Source: Gammaproteobacteria bacterium (GTDB taxonomy: Bacteria; Pseudomonadota; Gammaproteobacteria; Pseudomonadales; Azotimanducaceae). From it: a stretch of DNA of 40,590 bases. Each line of letters starts with the position of its first letter. Within the stretch, counting starts at the first letter, position 1. Shown here piece by piece: positions 7,913-16,061 of the stretch. Below the pieces are notes generated by a model. The model was not told the origin of the DNA. It did not search any database and saw only the letters and a list, made by a program, of their open reading frames with translations. Location: positions 16,504 to 57,093 of the forward strand of contig JAPOXO010000125.1 of NCBI GenBank assembly GCA_026707045.1, written 5' to 3'. The position numbers and the translations under genes were made by a program.

Positions 7913-8987
7913 ATCAAGAAGACGACCGCTCAACGTCTTCACGTTGTCGTTTCTCGATGTGATGGCCGGCGGCTTCGGAGCAGTCGTGATGATTTTCTTG
8001 ATCATCAATCACCAAACGGAGGATACGATAAAGACCTCGAATCGAGATCAGCTAGCGGAAGCAAGGAGGCTTGACTATCGGGCCAAGGACGGGTCGGAGA
8101 ATTTAGCGGAACTCCGAAAGATTGTAGGAGAACTTGCTCTTCGAATTGCAGACACGAAGGAAAAGATGGAGATTGTCATCGAAGAGATTAAAGAAAAGGA
8201 GGAAGAGGTCGAAGCTATCGAGAAAGTGTCACTTGATCAAAGCGACGCTCTTGAAAAGCTGATTTCCGAAGTTGATTCCACTGAAGAGGAAATCGAGCTC
8301 CTTGCTTCACGAGCGTCTAACCAACGGGATGTCATAGCAATTGAGGGAGAAGGTGATCGGCAATATCTGACTGGGCTCTTTATGGGCGGGGACAACATTC
8401 TGATTGCGATAGACAATTCAGGCAGTATGTTGGACTCATCGATTGTCAACATCTTACGCAAACGCAACATGTCCTCAGCAAGACAAGTGCAGTCGCCCAA
8501 GTGGATTCAAGCAGTGGAAATTGTCGAGTGGTTGGTGGCCAATGTTCCGCTTGAGAGCCGTCTGCAGATAGCCAGTTTCAACGATCAGACTCGGCTTCTT
8601 ATTCGACCTGACGATTGGCACGCAGCTGCCGACGGAAACCCTATAGAGGCAGTAATCGCTGGTTTACGAACAGAACCCCCAAATAACGGTACCAACTTGG
8701 AGGCTCTTTTCCTAATGATCTCTGAAATGTCTCCTTTACCAGACAACATATTTCTTGTCACGGACGGACTTCCGACCCTTGAGAACAGAATCGTACGCCG
8801 AACGACAGTTACCGGAAACCAACGAATCCGTTTATTCAATGAAGCGGTTCCGTCTTTGCCTGCAGGAATTCCAGTAAACGTAATCCTCCTACCTCTTGAG
8901 GGCGACCCTCATGCTGCCGGTTGGTATTGGAGATTGGCGCACGTTACCTCGGGTACCTTCATGACACCTTCGTCGGATTGGCCATGA
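7905..8987 (+). CDS. Single-pass vWA-domain protein with ExbD-like membrane segment (paralogue 1)
   Basis: This 360-residue protein begins at the ATG at 7905, which overlaps the previous stop by 8 bases. A basic N-terminus (RSRRRP) leads into a membrane helix at about 13-34 with the motif SFLDVMAGGFGA, carrying Asp18. This resembles the PFIDVML start of ExbD/TolR helices, where the Asp carries protons. Residues about 40-140 are a charged coiled coil. A von Willebrand A domain follows with the metal site DNSGS at 170-174, Thr263 (NGTN) and Asp287 (VTDG), so the full MIDAS set seems present. Topology by the positive-inside rule puts the vWA domain in the periplasm. The next gene encodes a paralogue, and a stator-like pairing with the MotA/TolQ homologue is likely. 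Confidence 0.9.
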   Translation: MARSRRRPLNVFTLSFLDVMAGGFGAVVMIFLIINHQTEDTIKTSNRDQLAEARRLDYRAKDGSENLAELRKIVGELALRIADTKEKMEIVIEEIKEKEEEVEAIEKVSLDQSDALEKLISEVDSTEEEIELLASRASNQRDVIAIEGEGDRQYLTGLFMGGDNILIAIDNSGSMLDSSIVNILRKRNMSSARQVQSPKWIQAVEIVEWLVANVPLESRLQIASFNDQTRLLIRPDDWHAAADGNPIEAVIAGLRTEPPNNGTNLEALFLMISEMSPLPDNIFLVTDGLPTLENRIVRRTTVTGNQRIRLFNEAVPSLPAGIPVNVILLPLEGDPHAAGWYWRLAHVTSGTFMTPSSDWP

Positions 8988-9976
8988 GAAAGAGACGAGA
9001 GGGAAACGAACTCAGTTTGGCCTTTCTTGATGTGATCTGTTGTGGATTCGGAGCAATTATTCTGCTCTTGATGATCACGAAAATCAGTTTGCCTGAGATA
9101 TTGGAGGTTACGCTGGAAGAAATTGCCGCAATGATTGCAAAGCGCCAGGACGAAATCGAGAAAATTATCGGTGAGACCGAAGTATTAGAGAGAACTCGAA
9201 TTGAAACCGAATCAAATTTGGAAGATGAGTTGATTCAACTTGCCAAACTTCAAGAAGAACTTTTCGAGCTAACGAGTCGCCACGAGTCCGTTTTGAACCT
9301 GACTGTCGCCCAAGAATCCCAGCGAGCTGATCTCACTCGAGCACAACAATCCCTCACAGAGGAAATGATTCGGCTTCTGGGACCTGAATTTCAACGCCGA
9401 AACAACACAATTGGGGGTATTGCTGTCGATAGTGAGTACATTATTTTTGTCATTGACACGTCTGGAAGCATGCAAACGTTCGCGTGGCCCTCTGTGGTGA
9501 AAAAACTGCAGGAAGTATTGGAGATCTATCCGGTTGTAAAGGGGATGCAAGTTATGAACGATATGGGTGACTACATGTTTCCTCAATTTAGAGGAGAGTG
9601 GCTCGAAGACACGATGGTACGTCGTCGTCAGATAATGCAGAGATTGCGAACTTGGCGCATCCAATCAAACTCAAGCCCGGTGGAAGGTATTAGAGAGGCA
9701 ATCGACACCTACTACGACCCAAACAAGAAAGTTAGCATCTATGTGTTTGGCGACGACTTTCAAGGAGAATCGGTCGAATATGTCGTCGATCAAGTAGACT
9801 TGGTAAATCGCAAGGATATGGAGGGAGATTGCCGGATGCGCATTCACGGAGTTGGATTTCCGGTTTACATGGACCCGACTAGGATGCAATGGCAGACGCT
9901 ACAGTACACCCTTTTGATGCGCCAACTTACGGTTCGCAACTGCGGAACATTCGTTGGCTTGGCTTCTTTGGACTAA
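8984..9976 (+). CDS. Single-pass vWA-domain protein with ExbD-like membrane segment (paralogue 2)
   Basis: This 330-residue protein has an ATGA overlap with the preceding vWA gene (ATG at 8984, TGA at 8985-8987). The architecture matches its neighbour: basic start (RKRREG), membrane helix at about 11-32 with LAFLDVICCGFGA and Asp16, coiled coil at about 40-130, and a vWA domain with DTSGS at 158-162 and Asp257 in VFGDD. The equivalent of the conserved MIDAS Thr is less clear than in paralogue 1 (SNSSP near 228-232 is a candidate). Beyond the membrane and MIDAS motifs the two proteins have diverged a lot, so they are probably not redundant. Two different copies beside a single channel gene fit a heterodimer inside one channel pentamer. 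That stoichiometry is inference from known ExbB5-ExbD2 and MotA5-MotB2 complexes. Confidence 0.9.
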   Translation: MRKRREGNELSLAFLDVICCGFGAIILLLMITKISLPEILEVTLEEIAAMIAKRQDEIEKIIGETEVLERTRIETESNLEDELIQLAKLQEELFELTSRHESVLNLTVAQESQRADLTRAQQSLTEEMIRLLGPEFQRRNNTIGGIAVDSEYIIFVIDTSGSMQTFAWPSVVKKLQEVLEIYPVVKGMQVMNDMGDYMFPQFRGEWLEDTMVRRRQIMQRLRTWRIQSNSSPVEGIREAIDTYYDPNKKVSIYVFGDDFQGESVEYVVDQVDLVNRKDMEGDCRMRIHGVGFPVYMDPTRMQWQTLQYTLLMRQLTVRNCGTFVGLASLD

Positions 9977-9997
9977 TCTAGTCAGGAGTACTTTCAG

Positions 9998-10645
9998 GTG
10001 AATTCAACAGTGACACCAAAATTTCGAGCGTCGCTCGGCTTTTTGATTCTCTTAGCAATTGCGGTGGGATTGGGGGGTTGTGCTTCCGGAGCGAAAGTAA
10101 CCAAGGTATTTCGTGTCCCCAAGCCGCTTATCGATTCAGTCCCCGTTGTTATGGGTTTGTACATCTCACCCGAACTTCGTGGAAAAACTTACGAAACTAA
10201 AATTCATCAACATGGAAAATTCACGATCGAACTCGGTGAGTCACAAGAGCACCTGTTCAGTCAGGCGTTTAGCGCTGTATTTTCCGAATTGATTCTCGTG
10301 CAGTCATTGGATAGTCTTCCTGAAGGTATAGAAGGCGTTATCATTCCAAGCATCGTAAAGACGGAATTAGAAATACCGCAACAAACGCCGGGTGATTTTT
10401 ACTCTGTATGGATTCGGTATTCGATTAGAATTGTAGATTCCGATGACGAAGAGATCATCGACTGGATCGTACCGGCTTATGGACGAGCGAATCGTCACGA
10501 CTTTTCCAATCCGTTGGATCGTCCTACTCAAGCGCTAACCAAGGCGAGGGACAATGCTATGCGCGATGCCGCAACACAGATTGCATTCAGTTTTACGCGA
10601 GAACCCGCAGTACGCGACTGGTTAACTGAGTTAACACAGTCATGA
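9998..10645 (+). CDS. Lipoprotein, function unknown
   Basis: This 215-residue predicted lipoprotein starts with GTG at 9998, preceded by AGGAG at a suitable distance. The signal peptide has a hydrophobic core (FLILLAIAVGL) and lipobox LGGC with Cys28. The mature part is alpha/beta and contains segments (QAFSAVFSEL; a central strand pair around 115-150; a C-terminal helix with AMRDAATQIAF) like periplasmic envelope lipoproteins that form small dimeric sheets. I cannot name a family. Its stop overlaps the next lipoprotein start (ATGA, 10642-10645), so the two should be made together. It probably serves as an outer-membrane or periplasmic part of the machine encoded upstream. Confidence 0.85.
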   Translation: MNSTVTPKFRASLGFLILLAIAVGLGGCASGAKVTKVFRVPKPLIDSVPVVMGLYISPELRGKTYETKIHQHGKFTIELGESQEHLFSQAFSAVFSELILVQSLDSLPEGIEGVIIPSIVKTELEIPQQTPGDFYSVWIRYSIRIVDSDDEEIIDWIVPAYGRANRHDFSNPLDRPTQALTKARDNAMRDAATQIAFSFTREPAVRDWLTELTQS

Positions 10646-11322
10646 TCAATCCAAGAATGGCCATGACTGCTTTGTTGACTGCATGTGCGCTTGCAGGAGT
10701 CACGCTGATGTCAGGTTGCGTCACGATAACGCAACAGCAAGTGAGAGATGCAGATACGGGAATTGAGTCTGATGAAGTGATCGCAGTGTTGGGACGTAAA
10801 TTTCATTCTCGCGACGAAACGGAATCAAGTTTTCTTGAATGTGTAGCTGAAAAGACCTCGATTGGTCCAAATGGCGTTCAGGTTATTTCTCACGACGAGT
10901 TTGTCGACGAGTTGTTCCCTTGGTTTGAGCCTCGTACTGCGCCCCTTGACATTGACGACATGAAGAACCTGTTTAACAGGGAATTGATCGCTCGTAAGCT
11001 ACGAGAAAAGCAAGTGCGGTATATTGTTTGGATTGAAGGCACTACCGAGAGAACGGAGCAGGGCGGAACACTCAACTGTGCCGTTGCCACAGGGGGAGTA
11101 CCTGCGTGCTTTGGATTTCTTTCTTGGGAAGCAGGGTCAAACTATGAAGCAACGCTATGGGACATTAACGAGGGCTTGACAGCGGGCAAACTCAGTTCGG
11201 AAGCCAAGGGCCGGAGTTTTGTTCCCGCAATAATTATTCCTTTACCCTTTATTGCGCGTACACAAGCCCACGCGTGTACGAATTTGTCCAAGCAGCTCAA
11301 GGATTTTATCGATCCGGAATAA
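10642..11322 (+). CDS. Lipoprotein, function unknown
   Basis: This 226-residue predicted lipoprotein is coupled to the previous gene by an ATGA overlap. The lipobox is MSGC with Cys26. The mature part contains five further Cys (near residues 68, 134, 146 and later), some of which may pair in the periplasm. It has a predicted alpha/beta core (RYIVWIEGTT, then YEATLWDI), a pattern seen in several envelope lipoproteins that sense or bind small ligands. The family is not recognised. It is the last gene of the run: the next gene, on the opposite strand, converges from 11473, and the 150 bases between show only weak short inverted repeats and no clear terminator. Confidence 0.85.
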   Translation: MINPRMAMTALLTACALAGVTLMSGCVTITQQQVRDADTGIESDEVIAVLGRKFHSRDETESSFLECVAEKTSIGPNGVQVISHDEFVDELFPWFEPRTAPLDIDDMKNLFNRELIARKLREKQVRYIVWIEGTTERTEQGGTLNCAVATGGVPACFGFLSWEAGSNYEATLWDINEGLTAGKLSSEAKGRSFVPAIIIPLPFIARTQAHACTNLSKQLKDFIDPE

Positions 11323-11472
11323 TTGCTTTTGCCGAATGTCTTAACGGAGATTTCGGTCTTACGAAAGCGTTTTCGCCGGGGATGGTGGGATGATGAAGGA
11401 CTACTCGATTTATCTGACGACCTTTGGCTAGTAATCTGTTCAACACGGCGTGACCGAGCAACTATTTGAAAA

Positions 11473-12111
11473 CTAATTGCTTGGATTGACTATTTCGAGG
11501 ATCTCCCCGTTGTGTCGTCTTGGTTCAAGCGCATACCAACGAATCAGTTCAGCGCCCCATTTTGCTTCGCAGCGACTGGCCAATTCAAAAAAAGTTGGTC
11601 TTCCCGGGTCAGCCAAGACAATGCGCGGGACTCCTGCCTTGATTGCTCGATTGATCAGGTTGTAGAGTGGTCTAACCATCTCGTCCCAAAAACAGATATC
11701 CGAACCGACGATCAAGTTTTCGACCCCCAGTCGTTTAGTAGTGAGTTGATCGAACCGTAACTTGAGCTGAGCAACTCGAACGTCGTTGAGGGCCGCGAGC
11801 AAGTTCATGTATGGGAAGACATGTTCATCCACGTCGACACCAGTGACTTCGGCTTTGTAACGGCGCGCACAGAAAACTCCGACGGGTGCCCATCCACAGC
11901 CTATGTCCATGACGTTGGATTTCCTCCTTGGCGGGTAGTGCTCCAAGAAGTCCATCAGTAGAAAGCTACTTTGCCATGTGCGATAGCCATGTGCGTCGGG
12001 TAGGTGGTTATTCTGCTTCAGTCTTTGAACAAACTTGTGGTTCGACTTGAGAAAGTAGACCCCGTACGCCATGTAGACATTGGGATCAGGAATTTCTATG
12101 AGTTCGGGCAC
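11473..12111 (-). CDS. Class I SAM-dependent methyltransferase
   Basis: This 212-residue cytoplasmic protein has the Rossmann methyltransferase motifs in order: motif I VMDIGCGWAP at about 67-76 (SAM loop), GVDVD at about 90-94 (ribose-binding acid), and LIVGSDICFWDEM at about 134-146 as a motif IV-like segment. A late LADPGRP segment follows. The SDICFWDE stretch resembles the lysine-methyltransferase-like group (Methyltransf_16/METTL-type), so a protein substrate is possible, but the substrate cannot be read from sequence. It stands alone on its strand downstream of the TonB-receptor terminator and converges with the envelope run. The start is an ATG. Confidence 0.85.
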   Translation of the reverse strand: MPELIEIPDPNVYMAYGVYFLKSNHKFVQRLKQNNHLPDAHGYRTWQSSFLLMDFLEHYPPRRKSNVMDIGCGWAPVGVFCARRYKAEVTGVDVDEHVFPYMNLLAALNDVRVAQLKLRFDQLTTKRLGVENLIVGSDICFWDEMVRPLYNLINRAIKAGVPRIVLADPGRPTFFELASRCEAKWGAELIRWYALEPRRHNGEILEIVNPSN

Positions 12112-12239
12112 GATTCGACCGAATGAACATCACGGGTAAGCAAGCTACGTGAAACTTGGAAGTAGTCTTATCAATGTAATTTCAATAAGCTCATTGACAT
12201 TCCCAGCAGATCCACACACTCGCTGGATTGAAATAACAA

Positions 12240-12270
12240 GACCGCGGGCAGGACTCTCCTGTCCGCGGTC
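12240..12270 (-). terminator. Rho-independent terminator-like hairpin after the TonB receptor
   Basis: A 14-base-pair stem (one G-U pair) with a 3-base loop, GC-rich at the base (GACCGCGG / CCGCGGTC), sits 68 bases beyond the receptor stop codon. Read on the - strand it is followed by TTGTTATTTC, a moderate T-rich tract. On the + strand the following bases are not T-rich, so it fits termination of the - strand receptor transcript. Confidence 0.75.
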
Positions 12271-12338
12271 AATTTAGTCGATTCAACCGCCAGTTGCTTC
12301 GACAAATTCCTATTTTGGCTAGTTACGCTTTCCTTGGG

Positions 12339-14765
12339 TCAGAGCGTGTAGTCCAAAGTTATGTACGCCGATCCGCCTTCAAAGTTTGCAGCGGTCCTTC
12401 GAGCATATGGAAGCCCGACGTTTTGTCGATTTGCATACTTAATGGTGACCGTGTCTTTGATCTCGTCAACATAAGAATCGAACACGTTTACAAATCCTAG
12501 CGTCATCCGAAAGTCTTCTGTTACGTCATAGCGAATTTCCATATCGAAGAAGAGCGTTGGATCAAGGAGTTTGGTCCCGGGATTTCCTCCAATGCGTCCT
12601 CGTTCGTCGTAGTGTTCACCGAAGTAGTTTGCTCGAATCATCAATGTGGCATTGTCCGACAGAAATGTCGTTGAAGACGCTACGATTCGTAGCTTGGGAT
12701 AGCTATTCTCGATGTCTTCGACATCCGCAAACGAAACAGGCGCAATACCGTTGACCAAGTTTTGATCCTTGACACTGACCTCATTACGATTTAGCGCCAG
12801 ACTAAGGTCGCTGGTGATATCGCGCAATATCAAAGGTAGAGTTAAGACTATGTCGAATCCCTTGGATTGGATGTCTAGAGCGTTCGTATAGAACGAGACA
12901 TTTGTTCCAATTCCTGTATTCGGATCTATGGAGGGAACGGTCTGTGTCTTGTATATTCGGTCTTTGATTTCTATGTCGTACACGTCAAAGGTCAATCTTG
13001 CGTCCTCGAAGATTTCGTCTGCGTCGACACTAAATCCAACACTTACATTGAGGGAAGTCTCTTCCTTTAAGGGTGCACCACCCGCGGCAATTGCCAATGG
13101 ATGGTCTGGTGGCACCAATCCTTGTTCTACCTGACCTCCAACATTTGCGTCAAAGGTTGTTGTGACTTTCTGAATGTTGGCTTGTCCTGGAGTCGGCGCA
13201 TGGAAGCCCGTGGATATCGCTCCACGTCCCGTAATCCGATCATCAAAGTGGTAGCGCATTGCAAATTTTCCATTGAGAGTTCCACCAAAATCAGAGTACC
13301 CCTCGTAGCGAGCTGCGTATTGAGTGATCAAACTGCCCGCTTCTCTCTCGACCTCGACGTAGCTCGACACGTTCTGTCGAGAGAACGATCCTGAGTTTCG
13401 GGGCTCAAATCCCTTGAATCCACTCGAGCCAGCGCCTTCGTATGAAGTAGGTACTCCGGGTTTGACGGCAAAGATCTCCCGTCTCCATTCCATCCCGCCC
13501 GCAATGTGCCATGCATCGGAAATCTGCCTACTCAGATCAACATTCGCAGAGAGTTCCGTTTGTTCCAGCTCCCCTACATCGAAGTCGCGTTGTAGCGGCT
13601 CTCCGTTCGAATTTAATCCAATTGATTGATTGATGGTGTTGAACAGGGTAAAGTCGATCTCGTTATTGCCTACTCCTACACTTACGTCGAAATACATTCC
13701 GTTAGGCATCGTTCCTCGCCAGCCAGAAACTACGGAATAGTCGGTGGTTTCGCCGTCAAAATAAGGCGTGAAACCTCCTGGTAGTCCAGTGAATCCCAGC
13801 TCTGCCAAAGACCGAAGAGTGACGTGTCCGGGAGCACGATAGAAGAATCGATATCTGCCTTGAACAGAGGCGTAATTGCTCTGGACATAGATGTCCGTAG
13901 ACTCGGACACGGGATGTCCGGCGTTCATGAAAAGACGAAGCCCATCGCTTCTAGGTCGTCCCCAAGTCTGTGCAAAGGGTTTGTCAGCGAAAGGAGAATC
14001 TTGGCCGACACTTAGCACTCCTTGGTCAATTAAAGCTTGTGCGTCGGGGCGCTGTTTGCCTCTTGACAATGCTTCGTTATAGGTGCGCTCAAAGCTGAAA
14101 TTTGCGAATCCATCACTGCCAAGTCGCATTCCAATATTTCCATCAATCTTGAAGCTTTGTTCACCTTCATAAAAACGACCAAGTTGGGCACGAAGCATTC
14201 CACCTTCATCACTGTCCTTCATTTGAAAGTTGACTACGCCGGAAATCGCGTCCGATCCATACTGAGCTGAGGCTCCATCTCGTAGGATTTGGACGTTTTC
14301 CATAGCAATTGAAGGAATCATGCCAATGTTGGGTCCGTGCGCTCCCTTTCCGGCGGCCGGAACGAACTCAGCGATTAGCGCTGCACGGTGTCTGCGCTTA
14401 CCGTTAATCATCACCAGAGATTGGTCAGGAGCCAGTCCCCGAAGAGACGTTGGTCGCACAAAAGTGTCTCCATCGCCCGATGCCATTGACGCATTGAAAT
14501 AGGGCACTACTGAGCGCAATATGTCAGTGATGTCCGCCGCGTTGCCAATCGCCGAGATGTCGTCAGTTTGAATGAAGTCGATCGGTGCGGTGGAATCTTC
14601 GACGGTTCGGGGCGCTTTGTTGCGCGAGCCTATGACCACGAGAATTTCAATATCCTCGTCGGCATCAGCCGATTCCTCGCTCTGAGCTAATGTGGTGTTC
14701 GGTGCGAACGAAACGATGAGCGCCATCATTGCAAATGGCAGAAAGCGGCGAAGCGCTTGCAACAT
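12339..14765 (-). CDS. TonB-dependent outer-membrane receptor
   Basis: This 808-residue receptor starts at the ATG at 14765, preceded by AAAGGGGG with a 7-base spacer. Upstream ATGs give a non-signal N-terminus and are rejected. Residues 1-28 are a signal peptide ending LAQ. A TonB-box-like ILVVIGSR lies near 40, followed by the plug domain with its typical VMINGKRRHRAAL and ILRDGASAQYGSDAISGVVN segments. A 22-stranded-type barrel then ends in YITLDYTL. Such receptors import a ligand across the outer membrane using TonB energy. The plug resembles many receptors of unknown ligand, and no substrate gene is adjacent. A promoter-like site and a 16-base palindrome lie upstream. Confidence 0.95.
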   Translation of the reverse strand: MLQALRRFLPFAMMALIVSFAPNTTLAQSEESADADEDIEILVVIGSRNKAPRTVEDSTAPIDFIQTDDISAIGNAADITDILRSVVPYFNASMASGDGDTFVRPTSLRGLAPDQSLVMINGKRRHRAALIAEFVPAAGKGAHGPNIGMIPSIAMENVQILRDGASAQYGSDAISGVVNFQMKDSDEGGMLRAQLGRFYEGEQSFKIDGNIGMRLGSDGFANFSFERTYNEALSRGKQRPDAQALIDQGVLSVGQDSPFADKPFAQTWGRPRSDGLRLFMNAGHPVSESTDIYVQSNYASVQGRYRFFYRAPGHVTLRSLAELGFTGLPGGFTPYFDGETTDYSVVSGWRGTMPNGMYFDVSVGVGNNEIDFTLFNTINQSIGLNSNGEPLQRDFDVGELEQTELSANVDLSRQISDAWHIAGGMEWRREIFAVKPGVPTSYEGAGSSGFKGFEPRNSGSFSRQNVSSYVEVEREAGSLITQYAARYEGYSDFGGTLNGKFAMRYHFDDRITGRGAISTGFHAPTPGQANIQKVTTTFDANVGGQVEQGLVPPDHPLAIAAGGAPLKEETSLNVSVGFSVDADEIFEDARLTFDVYDIEIKDRIYKTQTVPSIDPNTGIGTNVSFYTNALDIQSKGFDIVLTLPLILRDITSDLSLALNRNEVSVKDQNLVNGIAPVSFADVEDIENSYPKLRIVASSTTFLSDNATLMIRANYFGEHYDERGRIGGNPGTKLLDPTLFFDMEIRYDVTEDFRMTLGFVNVFDSYVDEIKDTVTIKYANRQNVGLPYARRTAANFEGGSAYITLDYTL

Positions 14766-14795
14766 GGTTATTCCCCCTTTTTTGCAGCGGATTAC

Positions 14796-14811
14796 GACTG
14801 GATTTCCAGTC
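14796..14811. promoter_or_regulatory. Operator-like palindrome in the receptor leader
   Basis: The sequence gactggatttccagtc has perfect 7-base arms around a 2-base centre. It lies 30 bases upstream of the receptor ATG, inside the predicted leader. It could be a repressor site or a small RNA hairpin close to the ribosome site. The regulator is unknown. Confidence 0.4.
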
Positions 14812-14927
14812 ATAATTGAATTGAAAACGATTAGCAGGCTAGTGTGCGCATGTAGCTGCCAAAACGCAAAGGCACACTGGCACACCGCACTCGACCCACA
14901 ATCGAGTTTTCTCTGTCGCTGTCAGCA

Positions 14928-14956
14928 ATTTTAACTTTAATGACATGGAGATTCAA
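14928..14956 (-). promoter_or_regulatory. Sigma70-like promoter for the TonB receptor
   Basis: Read on the - strand, TTGAAT (14951-14956) and TAAAAT (14928-14933) are separated by exactly 17 bases. This would start transcription near 14921 and give a leader of roughly 155 bases. The prediction comes from hexamer match and spacing alone. Confidence 0.4.
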
Positions 14957-15116
14957 TGAGAACTAGCCAATTCTCACCCTGAACGAGTTGTTAGGCAATC
15001 AACCCGTGAGTCGGCGGTGAATTCGAGATTTTGCGTTGGCGTACAATCTCGGCGAGCGCAGTCTCGCTTGCAACCCAAATATCAGTAACAAACGATTCTT
15101 TTGGAACAGGAAGCTG

Positions 15117-16034
15117 ATGTACGCAACGCAACAACAGCGATTTGAAGAAGCTTTGGATTCTTTAGTTGAACGGGTCAAGGAAGACGATCATATTCTCGCT
15201 GCGATTCTCTGTGGAAGTCTTTCCTACGATGTGGTTTGGGATAAGTCGGATATCGACCTTGTTCTAGTTTGTACGGACGACAAGAAAACCAAAACTCATT
15301 TAGTCTCCTTGGTGGAACACGACATCAATATACATGTAACCGTTCAGCCTCGATTGGAGTTTCGGCGTTCGCTTGAGTCCTCAGTTCGCAACTCATTTGA
15401 ACATTCCATGTACGCTCGAGGCAGACTGGTGTACAGCAAGGACCCATCCATTGACGAACTGTTTTACGAGCTGTCGAAATTGGGCGAGCACGATACGCAA
15501 TTACAGCTGATGAGTGCTACTCAGCACGCCTTGTTCGTTCTCTATAAGGCGAGAAAGTGGTTCGAGATTAAGGATGACCTCTACTACACGGCTCGTTGGA
15601 TTGTGCAAACAGCGCTTCCATTAGCAGAAGTCGAGGTCGGACTTGCCGGGGAGATTGTCGATCGAGAAGCCCTTACTCGGGCACTAGAGCTGAACCCGGT
15701 CGTGTTTCAGAAAATTTACTCCGATCTCTTCGAACAACCTATAACTCGCGAGAAATTGGAACAAGGTATCAATGCCATTGACGACTACTTGGTGGAGAAA
15801 GCCGATCTATTGTTTGGTCCCGTTCTCGAGTACTTGCGTTCTGCATTTGGTGAACCGAGGTCGGCTACGCAGATCGAGCATTACTTTACAAGGAATTTCG
15901 GCATAAATGGGATCACCATGGCATGCGAATGGCTAGCAGACATCGGTCGCATAGAAAAGGCGTCGACTCCTGTAAAACTCACAACTCGGAGCCAAGTTCA
16001 AGTTGACGAAGTTGCATTTCTCTACTTGAGCTAG
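15117..16034 (+). CDS. Nucleotidyltransferase-domain protein
   Basis: This 305-residue protein starts at the ATG at 15117, with AGGAAG about six bases upstream. The longer frame from 15036 lacks a ribosome site. The N-terminal domain is a minimal/kanamycin-type nucleotidyltransferase: GSLSYDVV at 33-40 followed by DID at 45-47 gives the GS-x9-11-DxD catalytic signature, so it may transfer AMP or another nucleotide. The middle (about 135-230) is helical, and the end looks like a small winged-helix or helical domain. It is followed 27 bases later by a UvrA-family gene on the same strand, so the two are probably cotranscribed. The substrate is unknown; the helical part could act as a HEPN-like or substrate-binding domain. 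Confidence 0.87.
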   Translation: MYATQQQRFEEALDSLVERVKEDDHILAAILCGSLSYDVVWDKSDIDLVLVCTDDKKTKTHLVSLVEHDINIHVTVQPRLEFRRSLESSVRNSFEHSMYARGRLVYSKDPSIDELFYELSKLGEHDTQLQLMSATQHALFVLYKARKWFEIKDDLYYTARWIVQTALPLAEVEVGLAGEIVDREALTRALELNPVVFQKIYSDLFEQPITREKLEQGINAIDDYLVEKADLLFGPVLEYLRSAFGEPRSATQIEHYFTRNFGINGITMACEWLADIGRIEKASTPVKLTTRSQVQVDEVAFLYLS

Positions 16035-16061
16035 AAGGACTGACAAGGAGACGAACTGATC

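Larger units (their letters stand above)
14766..15116. other. Intergenic region between divergent TonB receptor and nucleotidyltransferase
   Basis: There are 351 bases without a convincing gene. The left side serves the - strand receptor: Shine-Dalgarno at 14773-14777, palindrome at 14796-14811 and promoter-like hexamers at 14928-14956. The right side serves the + strand nucleotidyltransferase: AGGAAG just before the ATG at 15117, and TACAAT at 15042-15047 as a possible -10 without a good -35. A 20-base motif at 14940-14959 recurs upstream of sufB. The frame of the nucleotidyltransferase is open back to 15036, but that extension has no ribosome site. Confidence 0.6.

Noticed and set aside
1-11322. 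Zorya-type anti-phage system or Tol-Pal/Exb system
   Set aside because: A MotA/TolQ homologue is present, but no ZorB/OmpA-like partner, helicase, nuclease, TolB, Pal or TonB is encoded in the run.
14812-14840. Fur box upstream of the TonB receptor
   Set aside because: The AT-rich stretch after the palindrome matches the Fur consensus too poorly on either strand.
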